Assembly (NCBI RefSeq): GCF_001428065.1
Contig: NZ_LMSE01000002.1
Location: 840,445-904,444 of the forward strand
Length of the DNA stretch: 64,000 nucleotides
DNA from: Nostocoides sp. Soil756
Lineage (GTDB): Bacteria; Actinomycetota; Actinomycetes; Actinomycetales; Dermatophilaceae
Reading direction: 5' to 3'
Below are positions 24,878-34,616 of this stretch, in pieces. Each line of letters starts with the position of its first letter. Positions within the stretch are counted from its first letter, which is position 1. The translations under genes and the position numbers were made by a program. A model generated the notes under the pieces. The model did no database searches, was not told where the DNA came from, and saw only the letters and a program-made list of their open reading frames with translations.

Positions 24878-27310
24878 ATGACCACCACGACCCGGGGACC
24901 GGCACCGGCGGCCCCCAGCATCCCCACCGGCGACACCCCCGCGACGCGGACCGCGATGCGGGTGCGCAAGCGCAACGGCGACACCGAGCCCGTCGACGTC
25001 ACCAAGATCGTGCGTGCCGTCGAGCGGGTCAGCGACGGCCTCGACGCCGTCGACCCGCTACGGGTCGCCACCCGCACCATCAGTGGCCTCTACGACGGGG
25101 CGACCACCGCCGAGCTCGACCGGCTCTCGATCCAGACGGCCGCCGAGCTGGTCGGGGAGGAGCCCGAGTACTCGCGCCTGGCCGCCCGGCTCCTGGCCGG
25201 CTACGTCGACAAGGAGGTGCGCGGGCACGGCATCGCGTCGTTCAGCCAGTCGGTCGCCCTCGGCCACGCCGAGGGCCTCATCGGCGATGCCACCGCGGCG
25301 TTCGTCGCGGCCCACGCGGTCAAGCTCGACCGGGCCGTCGACCCCGGGCAGGACCGGCTCTTCGAGTACTTCGGGCTGCGGACCGTCTGCGACCGCTACC
25401 TCCTGCGCCACCCCACGACCCGGCTGGTCATCGAGACCCCGCAGTACTTCCTGCTGCGGGTCGCCTGCGGGCTGGCGACCACGACCCGTGAGGCCCTCGA
25501 GCTGTACGACCTGATGGCGCGCCTGGACTACCTCCCGAGCAGCCCGACCCTGTTCAACGCCGGCACCCGGCACACCCAGATGAGCTCGTGCTACCTGGTC
25601 GACAGCCCCCGCGACGAGCTGGACTCCATCTACGAGCGATACCAGCAGGTGGCGCGGCTCTCGAAGTTCGCCGGCGGCATCGGCATCGCGTTCAGCCGGG
25701 TGCGCGGACGGGGCGCCCTGATCCGCGGGACCAACGGCGCCAGCAACGGCATCGTGCCCTGGCTGCGCACCCTGGACGCGAGCGTGGCGGCGGTCAACCA
25801 GGGCGGCCGGCGCAAGGGCGCGGCCTGTGTCTACCTCGAGCCCTGGCACCCCGACATCGAGGAGTTCCTCGAGCTGCGCGACAACACCGGCGAGGACGCC
25901 CGACGCACCCACAACCTCAACCTCGCCAACTGGCTGCCCGACGAGTTCCTGCGCCGCGTCGAGGCCGACGAGCCGTGGAGCCTGGTCGACCCCGACCAGG
26001 TGCCGGGGCTGACCGACCTCTGGGGCGAGGCCTTCGACGAGGCCTACCGGGCCGCCGAGCGCGACGGCCGCGTGGTGCGCCAGGTGCCGGCCCGCGAGCT
26101 GTGGGGCCGGATGATGCGCACCCTCGCGCAGACCGGCAACGGCTGGATGACGTTCAAGGACGCCGCCAACCGGGCGTGCAACCAGACGGCCGAGGCCGAG
26201 CACGTCGTGCACCTGTCGAACCTGTGCACCGAGATCCTCGAGGTGAGCAGCGACGACGAGACGGCCGTGTGCAACCTCGGCTCGGTCAACCTCGCGCGGC
26301 ACCTGAACGCCGACGGCACCGGCCTCGACTGGGACAAGCTGCGGGCCACGGTGCGCACCGCGGTCACCTACCTGGACCGGGTCGTCGACATCAACTACTA
26401 CCCGAGCGCGCAGGCAGCGGCGTCCAACCCGCGTTGGCGCCCGATCGGGCTGGGGTACATGGGCCTGCAGGACGTGTTCTTCGCGCTCCGGCTGCCCTTC
26501 GACGGCCCCGAGGCCCTCGCCCTCTCGACCCGGATCGCCGAGGAGGTGCTGCTGACCGCGCTCGAGCGCTCGGCCGAGCTGGCCGCCGCCCACGGCCCCC
26601 ATCCGGCCTACCGGCGCACCCGGGCCGCCCGCGGCGTGCTGCACCCCGACCACTTCGAGACCACCCACACCCAGCCCGAGCGCTGGGACGCGCTGCGGTT
26701 CGCGGTCGCCGAGCACGGGCTGCGCAACAGCCTGGTCGTGGCCATCGCCCCGACGGCGACGATCGCCTCCATCGCCGGGTGCGGCGAGTGCATCGAGCCG
26801 CAGGTCTCCAACCTGTTCAAGCGCGAGACCCTGTCGGGGGAGTTCCTCCAGGTCAACGGCCACCTCGTGCGCGAGCTCAAGGCCCGCGGGCTGTGGACCC
26901 CCGAGACGCGGGACGCGGTGAAGCGGGCCGAGGGCTCGGTGCAGGGCCTGGCCGAGCTGCCCGACGACGTCCGGCTCCTGTTCCGCACCGCCTGGGAGCT
27001 GCCTCAGCGCGCGCTCATCGCCCTGGCCGCGGCCCGGACGCCGTACGTCGACCAGAGCCAGTCGCTGAACCTGTTCCTGGCCAGCCCCACCATCGGCAAG
27101 CTCAGCTCGATGTACCTGCACGCCTGGAAGTCGGGCCTGAAGACGACGTACTACCTGCGTTCGCGCCCGGCGACCCGCATCCAGCAGGCGACCGTGGGCC
27201 AGGCCCCGGCGCCGGGCCGGCTCCCGGAACCCACCGGGACCACCACGACCGACGAGGACGCGCTCGCGTGCTCCCTCGAGAACCCCGAGACCTGCGAGGC
27301 CTGCCAGTGA
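24878..27310 (+). CDS. nrdA: Ribonucleoside-diphosphate reductase class Ia, alpha subunit
   Basis: An 810-aa catalytic subunit converting NDPs to dNDPs. An N-terminal ATP-cone (residues about 27-115, MRVRKRNGDTEPVDVTKIVR) provides dATP/ATP activity control. The barrel has SPTLFNAGTRHTQMSSCYLV (active-site Cys), the NLCTEI strand with catalytic Asn/Cys/Glu, and PTATIASIAGCGECIEPQ. The C-terminal tail CSLENPETCEACQ carries the CxxC redox pair that accepts thioredoxin electrons. ATG 24878 has GAGGAG upstream. Its GTGA overlap with nrdB couples the subunits. It is controlled by the upstream B12 riboswitch. Confidence 0.95.
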   Translation: MTTTTRGPAPAAPSIPTGDTPATRTAMRVRKRNGDTEPVDVTKIVRAVERVSDGLDAVDPLRVATRTISGLYDGATTAELDRLSIQTAAELVGEEPEYSRLAARLLAGYVDKEVRGHGIASFSQSVALGHAEGLIGDATAAFVAAHAVKLDRAVDPGQDRLFEYFGLRTVCDRYLLRHPTTRLVIETPQYFLLRVACGLATTTREALELYDLMARLDYLPSSPTLFNAGTRHTQMSSCYLVDSPRDELDSIYERYQQVARLSKFAGGIGIAFSRVRGRGALIRGTNGASNGIVPWLRTLDASVAAVNQGGRRKGAACVYLEPWHPDIEEFLELRDNTGEDARRTHNLNLANWLPDEFLRRVEADEPWSLVDPDQVPGLTDLWGEAFDEAYRAAERDGRVVRQVPARELWGRMMRTLAQTGNGWMTFKDAANRACNQTAEAEHVVHLSNLCTEILEVSSDDETAVCNLGSVNLARHLNADGTGLDWDKLRATVRTAVTYLDRVVDINYYPSAQAAASNPRWRPIGLGYMGLQDVFFALRLPFDGPEALALSTRIAEEVLLTALERSAELAAAHGPHPAYRRTRAARGVLHPDHFETTHTQPERWDALRFAVAEHGLRNSLVVAIAPTATIASIAGCGECIEPQVSNLFKRETLSGEFLQVNGHLVRELKARGLWTPETRDAVKRAEGSVQGLAELPDDVRLLFRTAWELPQRALIALAAARTPYVDQSQSLNLFLASPTIGKLSSMYLHAWKSGLKTTYYLRSRPATRIQQATVGQAPAPGRLPEPTGTTTTDEDALACSLENPETCEACQ

Positions 27311-28317
27311 CCGCCCACGACCTGCTCCTGGACCCCGGGATGAGCCTGACGCTGCGGCCGATGCGCTACCCACACTTCTACGACCGCTTCCGCGACGCCA
27401 TCAAGAACACCTGGACGGTCGAGGAGGTCGACCTGCACAGCGACCTGGCCGACCTGCGTCGGCTCAGCCCGGCCGAGCAGCACCTCGTGAAGCGGCTGGT
27501 CGCGTTCTTCGCCACCGGCGACACCATCGTGGCGAACAACCTGGTGCTGAACCTCTACGAGCACGTCAACGCTCCCGAAGCCAGGCTCTACCTCTCGCGC
27601 CAGCTGTACGAGGAGGCGGTGCACGTGCAGTTCTACCTGACCCTGCTCGACACCTACGTGCCGGACGAACGCGAGCGGCACGAGGCGTTCGCGGCCGTCG
27701 AGAACATCCCGTCGATCCGGGCCAAGGCCGAGTTCTGCTTCCGGTGGATCGACTCCCTGGCCGAGCTGCGGACGCTGCGGACCCGCGAGGACCGGCGCGC
27801 GTTCCTGCTGAACCTGGTCTGCTTCGCGGCCTGCATCGAGGGGTTGTTCTTCTACGGGGCGTTCGCGTACGTGTACTTCCTGCGCTCGCGTGGGCTGCTG
27901 AACGGCCTGGCCTCCGGGACGAACTGGGTCTTCCGCGACGAGTCCATGCACATGGCGTTCGCGTTCGACGTCTTCGACACCGCCAGGGAGGAGGAGCCCG
28001 ACCTGGTGGACGCCGCCTTCGAGGCCGACGTCCGCGTGATGCTGACCGAGGCGGTGGACGCCGAGGTGGGCTTCGCGCAGGACCTGCTCGACGGCGGGGT
28101 CGCCGGGCTGTCGACGGCCGACATGCGGGCCTACCTCGAGCACGTGGCCGACCGCCGCCTGGAGCGCCTGGGGTTCGCCCCCCAGTTCGGCGCGGCCAAC
28201 CCGTTGGCGTTCATGGAGCTCCAGGACGTCCAGGAGCTGTCGAACTTCTTCGAGCGCCGGGTCTCGGCCTACCAGGTCGGCGTCGGCGGATCGGTGAGCT
28301 TCGACGACGACTTCTGA
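27307..28317 (+). CDS. nrdB: Ribonucleoside-diphosphate reductase class Ia, beta (radical) subunit
   Basis: A 336-aa ferritin-like di-iron protein. Iron ligands and the radical are in GDTIVANN (D72), E103-x-x-H106-x-x-x-Y110 (EEAVHVQFY), with the second E-x-x-H in the VFRDESMHMAF segment. Y110 aligns with the tyrosyl radical Y122 of E. coli NrdB, so this is a tyrosyl-radical (not Mn/Fe-Phe) enzyme. The acidic C-terminus VSFDDDF is the tail that docks on NrdA. The GTG at 27307 overlaps the nrdA stop. Confidence 0.95.
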   Translation: MTAHDLLLDPGMSLTLRPMRYPHFYDRFRDAIKNTWTVEEVDLHSDLADLRRLSPAEQHLVKRLVAFFATGDTIVANNLVLNLYEHVNAPEARLYLSRQLYEEAVHVQFYLTLLDTYVPDERERHEAFAAVENIPSIRAKAEFCFRWIDSLAELRTLRTREDRRAFLLNLVCFAACIEGLFFYGAFAYVYFLRSRGLLNGLASGTNWVFRDESMHMAFAFDVFDTAREEEPDLVDAAFEADVRVMLTEAVDAEVGFAQDLLDGGVAGLSTADMRAYLEHVADRRLERLGFAPQFGAANPLAFMELQDVQELSNFFERRVSAYQVGVGGSVSFDDDF

Positions 28318-28399
28318 CGCGGTACCGCGAGGTGGCGACCACGGGCCGGCCGGCGAGCCGGTCCGTGGTCGCCGCGGGCAGGCCGTGGGCGCCCCCTCC

Positions 28400-28411
28400 T
28401 AGACTCGCGGT
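28400..28411 (+). promoter_or_regulatory. -10 element for leaderless hisCB-orf-H transcript
   Basis: TAGACT (28400-28405) with 6 nt to the hisC ATG. This gives the downstream his genes their own promoter, separate from nrdAB. Confidence 0.5.
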
Positions 28412-29536
28412 ATGGATGCTCGCGAGGTCGTCGATGCGCTGCTCCGGCCCGACCTGCGCGGACGCACCGCCTACGGCGCACCGCAGCTCGACGTGCCGGT
28501 GGCTCTCAACACCAACGAGAGCTCGTACCCGGTGCCCGGGGTCGTGGTCGCCGCCATGACGGCGGCCGTCCAGGAGGCCGCCGCCGGGCTGAACCGCTAC
28601 CCCGACCGGGAGTTCACCCGGCTGCGGGAGGCGCTGGCCTCCTACCTGGGCCGCAGCGGCACGACCGTCGACCCGGCACAGGTGTGGGCCGGCAACGGCT
28701 CCAACGAGGTCCTGCTGCACCTGCTCCAGGCCTTCGGCGGCCCGGGCCGCACCGCGCTGGGCTTCACGCCGGCCTACTCGATGCACCCCATCATCACCAC
28801 CACCACCGGCACCACGTGGGTCGACGGGACCCGCGGCGTCGCGGGCGCCGGGGCCTTCGACCTCGATGCAGCCTCGGCGGCCGCCCAGGTGCGCGAGCGC
28901 CGCCCCGACGTGGTCTTCCTCTGCTCCCCGAACAACCCCACCGGTACCGCCCTCGGCCTCGACGTCGTCGAGGCCGTGTACGACGCCGCGGACGGCCTGG
29001 TCGTGGTCGACGAGGCCTACGCCGAGTACGCCCGCGCCGGCACCCCCAGTGCGCTCACCCTCCTCGCGGGGCGGCCCCGGCTGGTGGTCACCCGGACCAT
29101 GAGCAAGGCCTTCGCCCTGGCGGGCGGTCGCCTCGGCTACCTGGCCGCCGACCCCGCCCTGGTCGACGCGCTGCGCCTGGTCCGGATGCCGTACCACCTG
29201 TCCACCCCGACCCAGGCGGTCGCGCTGGCCGCCCTGGCGCACGCCGACCTGATGCTCGAGACCGTCGACGCGGTGCGCGCCCAGCGCGACCGCATCGTCG
29301 AGGAGATCGCGCGGATGGGGCTGTCGCCGGTGCCCAGCGACGCCAACTTCGTCCTCTTCGGGGGCCTGGCCGACGGCCACGCCACGTGGCAGGGGCTGCT
29401 CGACCGGGGCGTCCTCGTCCGCGACGTGGGCATCGCCCACTATCTTCGTGTCACGGCAGGGACACCGGAGGAGACCAGCGCCTTCCTCGACGCCCTCGCC
29501 GCCCTGGTCCCCACCCACGCAGGAGCAGCCCCGTGA
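28412..29536 (+). CDS. hisC: Histidinol-phosphate aminotransferase
   Basis: A 374-aa fold-type I PLP enzyme. [18 protein letters not shown] at the N-terminus, [45 protein letters not shown] and the PLP-lysine region [17 protein letters not shown] are all family signatures. It converts imidazole-acetol phosphate and glutamate to histidinol phosphate. The start codon lies 6 nt after a -10 box, and the stop overlaps hisB by 4 bases (GTGA). Confidence 0.95.
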   Translation: MDAREVVDALLRPDLRGRTAYGAPQLDVPVALNTNESSYPVPGVVVAAMTAAVQEAAAGLNRYPDREFTRLREALASYLGRSGTTVDPAQVWAGNGSNEVLLHLLQAFGGPGRTALGFTPAYSMHPIITTTTGTTWVDGTRGVAGAGAFDLDAASAAAQVRERRPDVVFLCSPNNPTGTALGLDVVEAVYDAADGLVVVDEAYAEYARAGTPSALTLLAGRPRLVVTRTMSKAFALAGGRLGYLAADPALVDALRLVRMPYHLSTPTQAVALAALAHADLMLETVDAVRAQRDRIVEEIARMGLSPVPSDANFVLFGGLADGHATWQGLLDRGVLVRDVGIAHYLRVTAGTPEETSAFLDALAALVPTHAGAAP

Positions 29537-30147
29537 GCACCGCCCCGAGCCACCGCACGGCCACCGTGCGGCGTGCCACGTCCGAGAGCACGGTCGAGCT
29601 GAGCGTCGACCTCGACGGCACCGGGCGGGGCGAGGTGAGCACGGGCGTCCCGTTCTACGACCACATGCTCCTGTCGCTGGCCAAGCACTCGCTCATCGAC
29701 CTCACCGTCTCGGCCGAGGGCGACACCCACGTCGACGCCCACCACAGCGTCGAGGACGTCGCCATCGTGCTGGGCCAGGCCGTGCGTGACGCCCTGGGCG
29801 ACAAGTCCGGCATCGCCCGCTTCGGCGATGCCACCGTCCCGCTCGACGAGGCGCTGGTGCAAGCCGTCGTCGACGTCGCCGGCCGTCCCTACGTGGTCCA
29901 CGAGGGCGAACCCGCAGGCCAGGAGTACGTCGTCATCGGCGGCCACTACGTCGGCTCGCTGACCCGTCACGTGCTCGAGTCCTTCGCCTTCCACGCCCAG
30001 ATCGCCCTTCACGTGCGCGTGCTGTCCGGGCGCGACCCGCACCACGTCGTCGAGGCCCAGTTCAAGGCGCTGGCCCGGGCTCTGCGGGCCGCGGTCGCCC
30101 GCGACCCCCGGGTCGAGGGCGTCCCGAGCGCCAAGGGTGCGCTCTAG
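29533..30147 (+). CDS. hisB: Imidazoleglycerol-phosphate dehydratase
   Basis: A 204-aa monofunctional dehydratase (no phosphatase domain). It is a tandem-repeat Mn enzyme with [58 protein letters not shown] and [18 protein letters not shown], which hold the duplicated H-x-x-x-H-H metal sites. Translation is coupled to hisC through the GTGA overlap. Confidence 0.95.
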   Translation: MSTAPSHRTATVRRATSESTVELSVDLDGTGRGEVSTGVPFYDHMLLSLAKHSLIDLTVSAEGDTHVDAHHSVEDVAIVLGQAVRDALGDKSGIARFGDATVPLDEALVQAVVDVAGRPYVVHEGEPAGQEYVVIGGHYVGSLTRHVLESFAFHAQIALHVRVLSGRDPHHVVEAQFKALARALRAAVARDPRVEGVPSAKGAL

Positions 30148-30151
30148 CACC

Positions 30152-30811
30152 GTGGCCGACGACGTCCGCACCGGCGCGGGGCACGGGCTGCTGCTCGTGC
30201 GCCGCCCTCCGACGTCGGTCGGCCGCTGGCTGCGCACCGGGCTGGTCGCCTCCACGATGGCCCCCTTCGGTGGCTGGACCGGGGTCACCGTGGCCGAGCA
30301 CACCGCCCGCAGCGCGGCCCCCTACGACGTCGCCCTCGAGGTCCTGGCCGCACGCCCGGCGCCCCGGGGCAGCCGCCCGGTGCTGGGCTTCTTCGCCCTG
30401 CACGGCAAGGCCACCCTCTCGCTGCAGGCCCCCGGGCTGCGCGCCTCCCAGCGCTGGCTGGTCTGGCAACCGGGGGCCGGGGTCGTCGAGACCCCGTCGC
30501 TGCCCCGGCTGGGCGTGCCGGCCCTGGTGGCCGCCGCGGGTGGGCGGCCCGATGCCGCGGCAGTGGCCGCGGTGCTCCGCTCGGTCGAGGGGGACCCGCT
30601 CGACGTGCTGGTCACCGTCCTCGGGCTGCTCGGCCTGCCGGGCCGCGACCTGCTGGTGCGCGGCGACTGCGCCGGTGCCAGCGACGTCGAACCGGGCGGG
30701 CGCGGCGTGCAGCTCTTCGACCGGCTGATGGCCGACGAGGCCCAGCATCGTGCCGAGTGGGAGGCCGCCTGGGGCGGCGCGACCCAGCGTTCGCGGGACG
30801 AGGCGCCGTGA
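30152..30811 (+). CDS. Conserved hypothetical protein inside the his operon
   Basis: A 219-aa protein without a recognised domain. It contains [40 protein letters not shown], a strand [20 protein letters not shown] and [20 protein letters not shown], and ends in a charged helix ([20 protein letters not shown]). There is no signal peptide or membrane segment. GTG 30152 is chosen because it lies 4 nt after the hisB stop; GTG 30137 is possible. The stop overlaps hisH (GTGA), so it is translated as part of the pathway. The amphipathic layout might suit a regulator or a structural partner of HisH/PriA; no function is claimed. Confidence 0.75.
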   Translation: MADDVRTGAGHGLLLVRRPPTSVGRWLRTGLVASTMAPFGGWTGVTVAEHTARSAAPYDVALEVLAARPAPRGSRPVLGFFALHGKATLSLQAPGLRASQRWLVWQPGAGVVETPSLPRLGVPALVAAAGGRPDAAAVAAVLRSVEGDPLDVLVTVLGLLGLPGRDLLVRGDCAGASDVEPGGRGVQLFDRLMADEAQHRAEWEAAWGGATQRSRDEAP

Positions 30812-31449
30812 GCAGGTCCGTCGTCGTCCTCGACTACGGCAGCGGCAACGTCCGCTCGGCCGTGCGCGCCCTCGAGCACGTCGGGGCCGCGGTCACGCTC
30901 ACCGCCGACCGGGCCACCGCGCTCGCGGCCGACGGCCTGTTCGTGCCCGGGGTCGGCAACTTCCACGCGTGCATGGCCGGCCTCGTCGCGGCCGACGGCC
31001 CGTACCTCATCGACCGCCGGGTGGCCGGTGGCCGCCCCGTGCTCGGCGTCTGCGTCGGGATGCAGGTGATGTTCGAGGGGTCGAGCGAGCCCAGCGCCGC
31101 GCCGGTCGAGGGCGTGGGGGAGTGGCCCGGCACCGTCACCCGGCTCGAGGCCCCCGTGGTGCCGCACATGGGCTGGTCCGAGGTCGAGGTCGCCGCCGGC
31201 AGCAGGCTGTTCGAGGGTGTCGAGGGTGAGCGGTTCTACTTCGTGCACTCCTACGCGGCTCACACCTGGGAGCTGCCGCCGCCCGCCGACTCCTTCGCCG
31301 TCGTGGCCCCCCGGGTCACGTGGGCCACCCACGGTCAGCGGTTCGTCGCCGCCGTCGAGAACGGGCCCCTGGCCGCCACCCAGTTCCACCCCGAGAAGTC
31401 CGGCGAGGCCGGGCTGACCCTGCTCGAGAACTGGGTCCGCTCGCTCTGA
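30808..31449 (+). CDS. hisH: Imidazole glycerol phosphate synthase, glutaminase subunit
   Basis: A 213-aa class I glutamine amidotransferase. It starts [19 protein letters not shown], followed by the oxyanion strand [12 protein letters not shown], the nucleophile in [29 protein letters not shown] and the His/Glu of [13 protein letters not shown]. It feeds ammonia to HisF, but hisF is not in this window and must lie elsewhere. GTG 30808 overlaps the previous stop. Confidence 0.95.
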   Translation: MSRSVVVLDYGSGNVRSAVRALEHVGAAVTLTADRATALAADGLFVPGVGNFHACMAGLVAADGPYLIDRRVAGGRPVLGVCVGMQVMFEGSSEPSAAPVEGVGEWPGTVTRLEAPVVPHMGWSEVEVAAGSRLFEGVEGERFYFVHSYAAHTWELPPPADSFAVVAPRVTWATHGQRFVAAVENGPLAATQFHPEKSGEAGLTLLENWVRSL

Positions 31450-31509
31450 CGTTGCCGCGCCCGGCAGACTGGTGGCCGAGACCGCCCGTACCGACCCGGA
31501 GGACCCCGC

Positions 31510-32253
31510 GTGAGCCCCACCGACCAGCCCCGCCTGGAGCTGCTGCCCGCCGTCGACGTCGTCGAGGGGAGGGCCGTGCAGCTGGTCCAGGGCGTCGCCG
31601 GCAGCGGCGACGAGTTCGGGGACGCGGTGGCCGCCGCGCTGCGCTGGCAGGAGCTGGGGTCGGAGTGGCTCCACCTGGTCGACCTCGACGCCGCCTTCGG
31701 GCGCGGCTCCAACGCGGCCCTGCTGGCCGAGATCGTCGGCCGCCTCGACATCCACGTCGAGATGAGCGGCGGCATCCGCGACGAGGAGAGCCTCGCGCGG
31801 GCCCTGGCCACCGGCTGCCGCCGGGTCAACGTCGGGACCGCGGCCCTGGAGGACCCGGAGTGGACGGCGCGCGCCATCGCCGAGCACGGGGACCGGGTGG
31901 CCGTGGGCCTCGACGTGCGGGGCACCACCCTGGCCGCCCGCGGCTGGACCAGCGAGGGGGGCGACCTCTGGGAGACCCTCGGCCGCCTCGACGCCGAGGG
32001 CTGCGCGCGCTACGTCGTCACCGACGTCGCCAAGGACGGGATGATGAAGGGCCCCAACCTGCGCCTGCTCCAGGACGTCTGTGCCCGCACCGACCGCCCC
32101 GTGGTGGCCTCCGGCGGCATCTCGACGCTCGACGACATCGCGGCCGTGCGCGGGCTCGTGGGCGTCGGGGTCGAGGGCGCCATCGTCGGGTCGGCCCTGT
32201 ACCGGGGGGCGTTCACCCTGCCCGAGGCGCTCGACGTCGCGGGCCGTCCGTGA
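31510..32253 (+). CDS. priA: Phosphoribosyl isomerase A (HisA/PriA)
   Basis: A 247-aa (beta/alpha)8 Amadori isomerase. Catalytic Asp residues are in [15 protein letters not shown] and [16 protein letters not shown]; phosphate loops are [12 protein letters not shown] and [13 protein letters not shown]. In actinobacteria PriA often serves both histidine (HisA) and tryptophan (TrpF) synthesis, and the sequence is compatible with the bifunctional type, but this cannot be proven by reading. GTG 31510 starts 60 nt after hisH. The stop overlaps the next gene. Confidence 0.92.
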   Translation: MSPTDQPRLELLPAVDVVEGRAVQLVQGVAGSGDEFGDAVAAALRWQELGSEWLHLVDLDAAFGRGSNAALLAEIVGRLDIHVEMSGGIRDEESLARALATGCRRVNVGTAALEDPEWTARAIAEHGDRVAVGLDVRGTTLAARGWTSEGGDLWETLGRLDAEGCARYVVTDVAKDGMMKGPNLRLLQDVCARTDRPVVASGGISTLDDIAAVRGLVGVGVEGAIVGSALYRGAFTLPEALDVAGRP

Positions 32254-32993
32254 CGGCCGCGCCCGAGGGGCGGGGCCCGGCCGACTCGGCCGCCGTCCCG
32301 TGGGGCGGGCGCGAGCTGAGCCCCAGCGGCTTCGAGACCGACACCGGCGCCCCGGACCCGGCCCTGCTGGCCGCGCTGGCACACCACGCCGACGACACCA
32401 CCCTGATGCGGGCGCTCGAGGCCTCGCGGCTGCTGGTCCCCGTGGTCGCCGAGCCCACCGCCGTGGACACCTCGGGCGAGCACCCGGTGGACGCCGGCGT
32501 CGACATGGCGGTGGTGACCCTGGTCGCCCCCGACGGCCGCAAGGCCCTGCCGGTGTTCACCGGCGCCCCCTCGCTGGCCATCTGGGACGCCGCCGCCCGC
32601 CCGGTGCCGGTCACCCCCGCGCGCGCCGCCCAGGCCGCGGTCTCCGAGGGGTGCGACGTGCTCGTGGTCGACGTCGCCGGGCCGACCACCCGGGTGCTGC
32701 GCCCCTCCATGCTGTGGGCCCTGGCCCAGGACCGGCCCTGGGAGCCGCCGCACACCGACCCCTTCGTGGCCCGGGGGGTGGCCGCCGCCCTGTCCGGCGA
32801 GCCGGCCGTGGTCGCGCACACGGTCGAGGAGGGTGCGCCGGCGGGCGAGGGCGTGCTGGGCATCGTCCTGACCCTGGCCCCCGGCCTGGACGCCGAGGAG
32901 GTGCGGGCCGTCGCGACGCGGGTGGGGGAGCGCCTCGCCACCGACGGCGAGCTGCGGGCCCGGGTCGACGGGCTGGCCTTCCGCATCGTCTGA
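32250..32993 (+). CDS. SseB-like N-terminal domain protein
   Basis: A 247-aa protein with the SseB fold pattern: [52 protein letters not shown] and [10 protein letters not shown]. SseB-like proteins in actinobacteria are of unknown function, though the domain is linked with secretion-related proteins in enterobacteria. It overlaps priA by 4 bases (GTGA) and is the last gene before the infC leader, a conserved actinobacterial arrangement. Confidence 0.8.
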   Translation: MTAAPEGRGPADSAAVPWGGRELSPSGFETDTGAPDPALLAALAHHADDTTLMRALEASRLLVPVVAEPTAVDTSGEHPVDAGVDMAVVTLVAPDGRKALPVFTGAPSLAIWDAAARPVPVTPARAAQAAVSEGCDVLVVDVAGPTTRVLRPSMLWALAQDRPWEPPHTDPFVARGVAAALSGEPAVVAHTVEEGAPAGEGVLGIVLTLAPGLDAEEVRAVATRVGERLATDGELRARVDGLAFRIV

Positions 32994-33027
32994 GGGCCGC
33001 GATTTCGGGCCCGGGCGGCGGTGCTGG

Positions 33028-33033
33028 TAGCCT
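33028..33033 (+). promoter_or_regulatory. Candidate -10 of the infC operon
   Basis: TAGCCT lies about 240 nt upstream of the infC start and would place the transcription start near 33040, leaving room for the long structured leader that follows. Confidence 0.3.
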
Positions 33034-33196
33034 CGGGTGTTGACCGACCGCCCTGCAGTCCGGGGTGGTGTGCAAGAGAAGCCTCGCTTCCACCCGCGTC
33101 GACCCTCGAGGTCGCCGGGTTCCCGGTCCGTGACGAGAGATCACGCGCGCTCCTGGCGGAGCGTGTCGTGGTATCCCGTCGCCGACCGGTCGGAAC

Positions 33197-33236
33197 GAGG
33201 CTCCCCGCGCACCCGGCGCGAGGAGCCTCTTCTCGT
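33197..33236 (+). terminator. Attenuator-like hairpin in the infC leader
   Basis: GAGGCTCC (33197-33204) pairs with GGAGCCTC (33222-33229). An inner CGCGC/GCGCG stem caps it with an ACCCG loop, and TTCTCGT follows. It lies 46 bases before the infC start, inside the leader, so it probably works as a conditional terminator. Leaders of infC-rpmI-rplT operons are regulated in other bacteria by L20 or by ribosome stalling; the mechanism here is unknown. Confidence 0.6.
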
Positions 33237-33275
33237 GCCCCGGTCCAGAGACGTTCCGTGACGAAGGAGAAGCAC

Positions 33276-33935
33276 ATCAGCGAGCCACGCATCAACGACC
33301 GCATCCGGGTTCCCGAGGTGCGGTTGGTCGGCCCCAACGGCGAACAGGTCGGCATCGTCCGCGTCGAGGACGCGCTCCGTCTCGCGGCGGAGGCGGATCT
33401 CGACCTCGTCGAGGTCGCCCCGATGGCCAAGCCCCCCGTCGCCAAGCTCATGGACTTCGGCAAGTACAAGTACGAAGCCGCCATGAAGGCCCGTGAGGCA
33501 CGCAAGAACCAGGTCAACACGGTCATCAAGGAGATCAAGCTCCGCCCGAAGATCGACCCGCACGACTACGGCACCAAGAAGGGCCACGTCGTCCGGTTCC
33601 TCAACGGGGGCGACAAGGTCAAGGTGACGATCATGTTCCGCGGTCGCGAGCAGTCCCGCCCCGAGCTGGGCTTCCGGCTGCTGCAGCGCCTGGCCGAGGA
33701 CGTCATCGAGCTGGGCACCGTCGAGTCGGCGCCCAAGCAGGACGGCCGCAACATGGTCATGGTGCTGGCGCCGACCAAGAAGAAGGCCCAGGCGATGGCC
33801 GAGCAGCGCAAGCGCCGCGACGACGCGGCCACGGCGCGCCCGGCCGAGGTCGAGGGCAGCGAGCCCGAGGCCTCGCAGGTCGAGGCGACCGAGGCCCCCC
33901 GGCCCGAAGCCCCCGCGCGCACCGACGCCGGCTGA
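33276..33935 (+). CDS. infC: Translation initiation factor IF-3, probable AUC start
   Basis: A 219-aa factor. The N-domain opens [20 protein letters not shown], the linker/C-domain has [20 protein letters not shown] and [20 protein letters not shown], and an acidic extension of about 35 residues ends the protein. A GAAGGAG sequence (33263-33269) sits exactly 6 nt before ATC at 33276, and family homology also begins there. The upstream in-frame GTG at 33258 has no ribosome-binding site. IF-3 rejects non-canonical starts, and infC genes classically begin at AUU or AUC to autoregulate. If the GTG is used instead, six residues (MTKEKH) are added. Confidence 0.93.
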   Translation: MSEPRINDRIRVPEVRLVGPNGEQVGIVRVEDALRLAAEADLDLVEVAPMAKPPVAKLMDFGKYKYEAAMKAREARKNQVNTVIKEIKLRPKIDPHDYGTKKGHVVRFLNGGDKVKVTIMFRGREQSRPELGFRLLQRLAEDVIELGTVESAPKQDGRNMVMVLAPTKKKAQAMAEQRKRRDDAATARPAEVEGSEPEASQVEATEAPRPEAPARTDAG

Positions 33936-33984
33936 CGTACCACCCCACGAACCAGACAGCACACCACGCAAGGAGATCGGCACC

Positions 33985-34179
33985 ATGCCGAAGAACAAGA
34001 CGCACAGCGGCGCCAAGAAGCGCTTCCGGGTCACCGGCTCCGGCAAGGTCATGCGCGAGCAGGCCGGCCACGTCCACAAGTTCCACGAGAAGACCCCGCA
34101 GAAGGCGCGCGCCCTCTCCAAGGACATCCTGGTCGCCAAGAACGACCTCTCGAAGATCAAGAAGCTCCTCGGCCGCTGA
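33985..34179 (+). CDS. rpmI: 50S ribosomal protein L35
   Basis: A 64-aa basic protein: MPKNKTHSGAKKRFRVTGSG, then HKFHEKTPQKARALSKDILV and KKLLGR. This is the full-length L35 pattern. AAGGAGATCGG lies upstream of the ATG. It is the second gene of the infC-rpmI-rplT operon. Confidence 0.97.
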   Translation: MPKNKTHSGAKKRFRVTGSGKVMREQAGHVHKFHEKTPQKARALSKDILVAKNDLSKIKKLLGR

Positions 34180-34224
34180 GCCGATTCACCCCCTGAACGA
34201 GCACAACGAGCAAGGAGTACTCAC

Positions 34225-34602
34225 GTGGCACGCGTGAAGCGGGCGGTCAACGCCCAGAAGAAGCGCCGGGTCGTCCTCGAGCGGGCCAGCGGTTACCGCG
34301 GGCAGCGCTCGCGGCTCTACCGCAAGGCCAAGGAGCAGGTCCAGCACAGCCTCGGCTACGCCTACCGCGACCGCCGGGCCCGCAAGGGCGACTTCCGTCG
34401 CCTCTGGATCCAGCGGATCAACGCCGCGGCCCGCGCCAACGGGATGACCTACAACCGGTTCATCCAGGGCCTGAAGGCCGCCGAGATCGAGGTCGACCGC
34501 CGCATGCTCGCCGAGCTCGCGGTCAACGACGAGGCCGCGTTCACCGCACTCGTCGAGCTCGCGAAGGCCCACCAGCCGGCGCCGGCGAAGGCCTCCGCCT
34601 GA
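34225..34602 (+). CDS. rplT: 50S ribosomal protein L20
   Basis: A 125-aa basic protein: [60 protein letters not shown] and [20 protein letters not shown]. It binds 23S rRNA early in assembly and represses its own operon in other bacteria. GTG start with AAGGAG upstream. Confidence 0.97.
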   Translation: MARVKRAVNAQKKRRVVLERASGYRGQRSRLYRKAKEQVQHSLGYAYRDRRARKGDFRRLWIQRINAAARANGMTYNRFIQGLKAAEIEVDRRMLAELAVNDEAAFTALVELAKAHQPAPAKASA

Positions 34603-34616
34603 GCGGGCACGACACG

